The notes below the pieces were generated by a model, which saw nothing but the letters and a program-made list of their open reading frames with translations, made no database searches and had not been told where the DNA came from. This document shows, piece after piece, positions 32,288 to 37,317 of a stretch of 37,317 nt of DNA (positions are counted from its first letter, which is position 1; each line of letters opens with the position of its first letter). Source of the DNA: Croceibacterium segetis (GTDB lineage Bacteria > Pseudomonadota > Alphaproteobacteria > Sphingomonadales > Sphingomonadaceae); NCBI RefSeq assembly GCF_011320115.1, contig NZ_JAANOZ010000021.1, positions 1 through 37,317 on the forward strand, in the 5' to 3' direction. Made by a program: the position numbers and the translations under genes.

Positions 32288-32608
32288 GACGGTCGGCTGT
32301 CAGCTTCACCTCTCTGCAGGCTTCGAGCGCGGCAGCGCCTTCGCGATGCTTTGCGCACCTTCGGCCAGATTCAGACAGTCGCCGGCGCCGCTGCCTGCTT
32401 ATGGAACGCGGTCTAGTCCTCGCATATGCCGGAGAGTCGTGGCAGTCGCGTGGCTAACGGCCAATCTATTCTTGAGGGACCTTCTCGCACCGACAAAATG
32501 AGTTCACCGGACTCAAGGTCGTTTGCAAGGGGGCCCAGCTGCTCCGCCGGGACGAAGTGAGCCTTATCGTAAGCCGCCCGTTTACCTTTCCGGAATGGTT
32601 TCGCCGCT
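32288..32608. other. Gap before the glycosyltransferase, with a possible minus-strand gene remnant
   Basis: On the minus strand a frame ending at TAG 32413 reads AYDKAHFVPAEQLGPLANDL then ESGELILSVREGPSRIDWPL and looks protein-like. It lacks its own start, because the nearest Met lies inside the glycosyltransferase gene. I treat it as a possible remnant. No clear promoter boxes are visible for the plus-strand gene. Confidence 0.3.
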
Positions 32609-34060
32609 ATGGCGCCTGGCATGGACATGCCGGCGGCGCGCGTGCGCGAATACGATGCAGACGATCCGTCGATTGTCCCTTTGGTGACGTCCTCACCTGC
32701 GTCTGACGTTAGGGCCAATTCTGCGGCGGATCCGTGGCGGAAACTTTACCTCACGCCCGCGATGAAATTCACGATCGCCTGCGTGGTCGCGATTGCGTGG
32801 GCCGCCTTTAGCGTATGGCTCTCGCTGACTTGGCTAGGCGAGCTGGCAGCGGTTACCAACATGGTGTTCGCAGTGACCGCCATCACCTTCATCGCTTACG
32901 TTCCAGGCTTCATGAATGCCTTTCTCCTGACGACCCTGAGTCTCGATCGCAAGCCGCCCCGCCGGGTTCCGAGCACCTATCCCGGGGCGACGATCCTCGT
33001 GGCTGCCTATAACGAGGCCGACGCCATTCGCGACACGCTCGAGAGTCTGGCCGCGCAGGATTATCCCGGACCGTTCCAGGTGCTCGTGCTTAACGACGGC
33101 TCTACTGATGACACGGTTTTGCGCGCCGAAAAGGCGCTGACAGAATTGCAGTTCCCTCCGAACGCCTCGGTCCGGATTCACGACTTCAAGACCAACCGCG
33201 GCAAGTCCGCGGTTCTTAATGAGGGGCTGGCGGCCGCTCGTTACGACTTGATCCTGACAATCGACGGAGATTCGTGGGTCAAACGTGATGGTCTGCGGAA
33301 AATCGTCGAGCGGCTGCTGTCGGATCCGATCGATACCCAAGCAGTGGCCGGCGCGGTGATGGTGCGCAACTCTCGGGAAAACCTGCTCAGCCGGGCGCAG
33401 GAATGGGATTACTTCCACGGCATCGCGTCGGTGAAGCGCATGCAGGGAATGTATCACGGTACCTTAGTCGCGCAGGGCGCCTTTTCGCTGTACCGGCGGG
33501 CGGCGCTGGAAGAAGTCGGCGGTTGGCCCGAATGCGTTGGCGAAGACATCGTCCTGTCCTGGGCGCTCCTCCAGGAGGGCTACCGCATCGGTTACGCCGA
33601 CGACGCGCTGGCGTTTACCAATGTGCCAACCAAGCTGCGGCAGTTCGCGTTGCAACGAAAGCGTTGGTCGCGCGGCCTGATGGAAGCCTTCAAGGCGCAC
33701 TGGCCGCTGATGTTTAAGCGCCGCATGTCGACGTTATTCGTTTGGTGGAACGTCTGCTTCCTGCCGCTCGACTTGGTCTACACGCTTGTGTTCATCCCGG
33801 GCTTGCTTTTGGCGTGCTTCGGGTATTTCTACATTGCGGGCCCGCTGACGGTCGCGGTGCTGCCGCTTGCGGTATTATGGAACGGCATCATCTTTCGCGT
33901 TCAATCCGGCGTCTATGCGCGTGAGGGCCTGCTCGTGCGGCGTAACATCGGCGGCTTCCTATTCTACGCGCTCGCTTACAGCCTGCTCATGCAACCAGTA
34001 TGCGTCTGGGGCTACCTTTCCGAGTTGCTGGGTTTGCGCAAGACGTGGGACACCAAATGA
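32609..34060 (+). CDS. Processive family 2 glycosyltransferase (PgaC/BcsA-like exopolysaccharide synthase)
   Basis: 483 residues; the start is uncertain, with a weak GGAATGG upstream. Two membrane helices at about residues 50-110, the GT2 domain at 125-360, then about four helices. Catalytic motifs are complete: ILVAAYNEADAI, LNDGSTDDT (Asp163), TIDGDS (Asp219, Asp221), VGEDIVLSW (Glu312-Asp313) and QRKRW (Gln349-Trp353). This set marks processive synthases that polymerise and export a beta-linked polysaccharide, such as poly-N-acetylglucosamine. The acceptor/product cannot be read from sequence. No PilZ domain is fused. The stop overlaps the next gene by four bases. Confidence 0.88.
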   Translation: MAPGMDMPAARVREYDADDPSIVPLVTSSPASDVRANSAADPWRKLYLTPAMKFTIACVVAIAWAAFSVWLSLTWLGELAAVTNMVFAVTAITFIAYVPGFMNAFLLTTLSLDRKPPRRVPSTYPGATILVAAYNEADAIRDTLESLAAQDYPGPFQVLVLNDGSTDDTVLRAEKALTELQFPPNASVRIHDFKTNRGKSAVLNEGLAAARYDLILTIDGDSWVKRDGLRKIVERLLSDPIDTQAVAGAVMVRNSRENLLSRAQEWDYFHGIASVKRMQGMYHGTLVAQGAFSLYRRAALEEVGGWPECVGEDIVLSWALLQEGYRIGYADDALAFTNVPTKLRQFALQRKRWSRGLMEAFKAHWPLMFKRRMSTLFVWWNVCFLPLDLVYTLVFIPGLLLACFGYFYIAGPLTVAVLPLAVLWNGIIFRVQSGVYAREGLLVRRNIGGFLFYALAYSLLMQPVCVWGYLSELLGLRKTWDTK

Positions 34061-34983
34061 TCGGTTTGAGGACCTTCGCCGCGCTGTCCCTGAGCCTAGC
34101 GGCCTCACCGTCTTTTGCGCAGTCAAGTGACCCGCTTCCGGCGGATCGCGCGCCGGCGGCCGCGAGCATCGACGTGTTCGCTTCGACCGACGCCGATCAC
34201 ACCGAAGTGCTGCGTGCCGGCATCAATCTCGACTGGTCGCATGCAGGTGAAGACCGCTACCAAGGCATTCGCCTCGAAAAGGCGTTGTTCACGCCACTCG
34301 GCCAAGAAACCACCGGCTTCGAGCGAATCTACGCGCGATATGCGGACAAGGGCGATCTCTGGGCATGGAGTGCCCAGATGGGAACCGACGGCGCGACCGC
34401 GCTAGGATCGTTCAACCTCACGGATACTTCGCGCTACCGCAAGGAGCTCTTCATCGAGCGCGATATTCTCGAGACGCCGCGCGGCGTGCAGGAAGGCATC
34501 TACTACACGTTCGCGGGGCTCGCGCTGGACGTGCCTTTGACTGACCGCGATACCACCACCGTGGTTCTTGCGGGGCAGGAGTTCACCGGCAAGAACGTGC
34601 GCCTCCACGTCCGCGGCAACTATGTTCACGTGCTCAAGCCCAGGTGGGGCCTGAGCGTGCAGCTCCGCACGCGTTATTTCCGCAGCACGGTTCCGGGCGA
34701 GTACGATTACTTTTCGCCCAAGTGGTATGTGGAAGCGCTGCCCGTGATCCAAGTGCGGCGCTTTTCCGCCGGCTGGCGCTACGTAGTAGCCGGCGGCTAC
34801 GGCGCGCAACGAGACGCCGCATCGGGCTGGCGTTCGTCGCGCTATCTTAATGCGCAGGTGAGCAGCCCGGCCTCCCGTCGCGTCCAGCTTAAGGCCAGTC
34901 TTGTCTACAGTAACACGCCCGTCGGCAGCGGCTATGTGTACGATTACCTGCAGGGAACGCTTAGCCTCACGACACGCCTGTGA
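34057..34983 (+). CDS. Outer membrane beta-barrel protein coupled to the GT2 synthase
   Basis: 308 residues from ATG 34057 in an ATGA overlap with the GT2 stop. Signal peptide ends at SPSFAQS. The body has alternating aromatic/charged strands (GFERIYARYADKGDLWAWSA, YVEALPVIQVRRFSAGWRYV, GYVYDYLQGTLSLTTRL) and looks like a barrel of roughly 12-14 strands. It lacks the TPR part of PgaA/BcsC. From context it probably exports or anchors the polysaccharide made by the upstream enzyme; this is inference. Confidence 0.7.
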   Translation: MIGLRTFAALSLSLAASPSFAQSSDPLPADRAPAAASIDVFASTDADHTEVLRAGINLDWSHAGEDRYQGIRLEKALFTPLGQETTGFERIYARYADKGDLWAWSAQMGTDGATALGSFNLTDTSRYRKELFIERDILETPRGVQEGIYYTFAGLALDVPLTDRDTTTVVLAGQEFTGKNVRLHVRGNYVHVLKPRWGLSVQLRTRYFRSTVPGEYDYFSPKWYVEALPVIQVRRFSAGWRYVVAGGYGAQRDAASGWRSSRYLNAQVSSPASRRVQLKASLVYSNTPVGSGYVYDYLQGTLSLTTRL

Positions 34984-35218
34984 TGTCATTATCCCTGATA
35001 CTGCCGATGCCGTTTCCCGGGGGGGCTGATTTAGCGATTCATCGGCACCTCAGTCCCGCCAGGGGCCGCTCCAGGGGATTGGCAGCTTCCTCAACTTTGG
35101 ACCACCGAGCGGGGATCGTCCACCTACCCTCGTCCACCTGCATAGCCACAGACCATCTGTTGCAGCTGTCGGAAGGTCGATGGCCTCACACCCCGAAAAC
35201 GCACGAGGCTGCAGTGAC

Positions 35219-35734
35219 TCACAGCGTGAGGTAGATCGCCAGGCCGATGATGCCCCACGAAAGCAGGGACAGATAGAATGCCACTGAGAAGCGCAACTCA
35301 GGCCAGGTTCCGCGATCGGCAACGGGTGCGGCCTGAGTTTGCGGCACCGATGACCTGTCGGCCGGGTGCCCACGTGGATCGGCCTTGAGTAGAGCTGCGC
35401 TGAGTCCCGCCGGCGATATTGTTTGGTCCAATTGGCATCCAAAGAACACACCGCTCGCCCAGGCCACTTGTGCCGTCACCATCCTCTTGTCGGGTAAGTC
35501 GAGCGTTATAAGATCACTTGGCGAGAGAGTCGTGCTCTGCGTCTCGATAAGAAGCCCGCGGGGCGATATGTCGCGGATCACAACCGGAAATTCGTCCGCG
35601 GACGGTGGATTTGCGGTTGCTGACAGCGTGAGGGACCTGCGATCGGATTGGCGCCGCTCGGCCTTGCCAGTGACCTCGTCGGTGAAACTTCCTTCGCCAG
35701 TTGTCGACCGCTTGAGAACTGCGTTGAGCCGCAT
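35219..35734 (-). CDS. PilZ-domain protein with C-terminal membrane anchor
   Basis: 171 residues from ATG 35734, which has GGGAGAG upstream; the in-frame extension to 35893 has no site. PilZ domain at about residues 20-115: RQSDR as RxxxR, RDISPRG as DxSxxG, then VAWASGVFFGCQL. A linker leads to one C-terminal helix (FSVAFYLSLLSWGIIGLAIY), so the PilZ domain would face the cytoplasm at the inner membrane. It is convergent with the GT2/outer membrane pair and could regulate that synthase, which has no PilZ domain of its own. Confidence 0.8.
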   Translation of the reverse strand: MRLNAVLKRSTTGEGSFTDEVTGKAERRQSDRRSLTLSATANPPSADEFPVVIRDISPRGLLIETQSTTLSPSDLITLDLPDKRMVTAQVAWASGVFFGCQLDQTISPAGLSAALLKADPRGHPADRSSVPQTQAAPVADRGTWPELRFSVAFYLSLLSWGIIGLAIYLTL

Positions 35735-36089
35735 GAATCTCTCCCTTCGAAGGCGGGAGTATGCGCAAAGGAGGTTAAGAAACGCTCTGCCGTAAGAATA
35801 GGCGTTTCCCCGCTCGCTTTTTCGTTCGAACCCAGCCCCGAGCCTCACCAGGCGCTCAGACATGGCCTCCAAAGCCGTATGTCCTGTTGGCACCTGCCCG
35901 GCGATGCGGTCATCTGCCTGCCTTCCCAGGCCGTTCCATTGATGTCCTCGCCTGGCGACCGACGGTTGTAGGATGTCCCATTTTGGCGCGAACCGGTCTG
36001 AGCTAACTTTCGGTGAGTGGTCGGTTTTGTGTCTTCCCGCTAGGCCGCAACTTAGTGGTTACGCGAGTCGCATTTGACAGGGGTTAAAG
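35735..36089. other. Divergent upstream region between PilZ and PEP-CTERM genes
   Basis: No gene is supported. A GGAGGTTAAGAAACG sequence near 35770 and TTGACAGGGG at 36074-36083 are the only notable words. The latter includes the ribosome site of the PEP-CTERM gene. Confidence 0.3.
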
Positions 36090-36692
36090 ATGAAGAGTGT
36101 TAAACTAAAGATGGCGTCGACGGTTTTCGCCATTTTGGCAGCCTCTGTCGCTTTCGCCTCACCGGCGAGCGCCACGTTGACTGTGGTATCGCCTTGCGAT
36201 CCGAGCTTGACGACGCCGGATGCCGTGGCCTGTGCTGGCTATTATTCGGGCAACCTGATCAATGGCAGTCCGAACGACATTTTGAATCAAAAGGAAGCGA
36301 TTGCTTCTTTGCCAGGCGACTTTGAATGGGATGGCAATTGGGCGGTCCTGGATCCTGAATTCAAGATAACCTCCCTTTCCAACGTCAATAAGCTCGATTT
36401 CGGCAAAACCCTTTATGGCAAAACGATCATCGGGGCGCATTTCGGCAACGTCTATGGGCCCGCGGGCAATGTCAGCGTGTTCTGGCTCTTCGATCTTGGT
36501 TCCGAAGGCGCCAGTCACGTCAGTCTAGACCACACCAGCGGGTTCTCAAACGCGGTGCTCTATACCACGGGCGTCCAGGCCGTCCCGGAACCGGGTACAT
36601 GGGCGCTGCTCCTCGTTGGTTTTGCAGCGGTTGGTGGCGCGATGCGGGCAAAAAGGCGCTCGAATAAGAATCCAGCGCTCTCGTACGCTTGA
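36090..36692 (+). CDS. PEP-CTERM (PEPxxWA type) secreted protein
   Basis: 200 residues with AGGGG upstream of the ATG. Signal peptide cleaved near ASPASATLTV. The mature part has a Cys pair (SPCDPSLTTPDAVACAGYY), then GDFEWDGNWAVLD and GAHFGNVYGPAGNVSVFWLF, a compact beta-rich domain common among sphingomonad PEP-CTERM proteins. It ends with AVPEPGTWALLLVGFAAVGG and AMRAKRRS, the sorting signal with hydrophobic helix and basic tail. It should be processed by an exosortase-type enzyme encoded elsewhere. A terminator hairpin follows. Confidence 0.88.
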   Translation: MKSVKLKMASTVFAILAASVAFASPASATLTVVSPCDPSLTTPDAVACAGYYSGNLINGSPNDILNQKEAIASLPGDFEWDGNWAVLDPEFKITSLSNVNKLDFGKTLYGKTIIGAHFGNVYGPAGNVSVFWLFDLGSEGASHVSLDHTSGFSNAVLYTTGVQAVPEPGTWALLLVGFAAVGGAMRAKRRSNKNPALSYA

Positions 36693-36712
36693 CCGTAACC
36701 CGAAGCCTGGCA

Positions 36713-36743
36713 AAGCGCCGCCGCCGAGGGGTCGGCGGCGCTT
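36713..36743 (+). terminator. GC-rich hairpin terminator after the PEP-CTERM gene
   Basis: Arms AAGCGCCGCC (36713-36722) and GGCGGCGCTT (36734-36743) match perfectly around an 11-base loop, followed by CTCGTGT rather than a T-run. Confidence 0.65.
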
Positions 36744-37203
36744 CTCGTGTCAGCTCTGCAGCGCTCCTTGTCGGTAGGCGACCGACGCTTGCGCGGACGC
36801 TCGATTGGCGCATGTTCGGCGGTCGCAGCTTCGCCACCGGCTTGTTTGCCAGTTGCAACAAAAGCTGCGGTTCTGTCGCCGCTGGACAGCTCATCTTCGC
36901 AATGGCCGGCGAGACGAATGGCACAGGCACCAAGAACGGCACAGAGACTAGGAGCGTAACCTCCGTCCTCGATTAGAGCGGTCCAGCCCCGTAACCGAAC
37001 CACGCGCCTGGCTCTGGCAACGACCGCGTTTCGGCAAAGGATCGGCTCCTTGGATCAATTCATGGCGGTGACTGGCCGAAACCGGCCCTCATCGGTTCAA
37101 ATTTGTCGGCAACCGACTCGCAATTTTGTCCTCCCGCCAGCGTAAGCATGTCCTTAACCATTTGCCTTCATAAATGGTGAGAAAAGAGCTGGGGGCATAT
37201 GCA
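36744..37203. promoter_or_regulatory. Region upstream of ctrA, with possible CcrM and CtrA sites
   Basis: No gene is supported. Near ctrA it contains GACTC at 37115-37119 (matches the CcrM methylation site GANTC) and CTTAACC at 37153-37159 (a CtrA half-site). AGCTGGGGG at 37188-37196 is a likely ribosome site. In Caulobacter, GANTC methylation and CtrA autoregulation control ctrA promoters; the same logic here is inferred. Confidence 0.45.
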
Positions 37204-37317
37204 ATGCGCGTACTGCTGATCGAGGACGAGCCGACTACCGCCAAGGCGATCGAGCTCATGCTGACGACAGAGGGCTTCAACGTCTACTCGACCGATCTCG
37301 GCGAGGAGGGCTTGGAC
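37204..37317 (+). CDS. ctrA: Cell-cycle response regulator CtrA, N-terminal part (cut by window edge)
   Basis: The 38 visible residues read [20 protein letters not shown], then [18 protein letters not shown]. This is the highly conserved start of the CtrA receiver domain (acidic pair Glu-Asp in LLIEDE, [11 protein letters not shown]). CtrA is an OmpR-type regulator that controls cell-cycle, motility and pilus genes in alphaproteobacteria. The phosphoacceptor Asp and the DNA-binding domain lie beyond the window. The ATG has GGGGG about seven bases upstream. Confidence 0.93.
   Translation, partial: MRVLLIEDEPTTAKAIELMLTTEGFNVYSTDLGEEGLD

Noticed and set aside
36520-37003. Long open frames on both strands between the PEP-CTERM gene and ctrA
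   Set aside because: They overlap the terminator and the PEP-CTERM gene end, are low in complexity, and have no ribosome site.
1-37317. CRISPR array, insertion sequence or prophage
   Set aside because: No regularly spaced repeats, transposase, integrase or phage structural gene is visible in any frame I examined.

Overview
The window looks like chromosomal DNA of an alphaproteobacterium of the sphingomonad type (Sphingomonadaceae/Erythrobacteraceae). The evidence is high GC content, frequent GTG/TTG starts, PEPxxWA-type PEP-CTERM proteins, a complete Tad/Flp pilus locus of the alphaproteobacterial cpa type, and the 5' end of ctrA at the right edge. No rRNA, confident tRNA, insertion sequence, phage gene or CRISPR array is visible.

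Layout. Positions 1-3.0 kb hold a decayed LuxR-type regulator fragment, a frameshifted small gene, an intact FixJ-like regulator with a degenerate receiver, a small hypothetical and an EAL-domain pseudogene. 3.2-5.7 kb has a lipoprotein, a two-gene unit with a PilZ protein, and an OmpA-family protein. 5.7-7.3 kb is a graveyard with a decayed PEP-CTERM C-terminus and a decayed membrane protein. 7.35-11.1 kb carries secreted envelope proteins: PEP-CTERM, L,D-transpeptidase, CAP-domain and M23 peptidase. 11.3-14.6 kb has a GT39-like membrane glycosyltransferase converging on two overlapping membrane protein genes. 15.1-26.7 kb is the Tad locus: flp, terminator, cpaB, cpaC, short lipoprotein, tadG-like, two tadE-like, cpaE, cpaF, tadB, tadC, tadD, prepilin peptidase. 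26.7-32.3 kb is a patchwork of small genes: zinc-ribbon protein, PilZ-XRE fusion, HTH-only LuxR protein, GGDEF cyclase, degenerate PilZ protein and several small hypotheticals. 32.6-35.7 kb has a processive GT2 glycosyltransferase coupled to an outer membrane protein, then a PilZ protein with a C-terminal membrane anchor. 36.1 kb is a second PEP-CTERM protein and 37.2 kb is ctrA (partial).

How it may work together. Many intact genes concern the cell surface (Tad pilus, exopolysaccharide synthase, secreted wall enzymes, PEP-CTERM proteins) or c-di-GMP (one diguanylate cyclase with an intact GGDEF and I-site, three PilZ proteins with canonical motifs, one degenerate PilZ). The only EAL phosphodiesterase seen is broken. 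This suggests a region for surface attachment, with CtrA a plausible upstream regulator of the pilus; that regulatory link is inference. The most unusual items are the PilZ-XRE fusion, the PEP-CTERM/L,D-transpeptidase overlap, the degenerate-receiver regulator beside paired TACGTA boxes, and the large number of decayed genes around intact operons.
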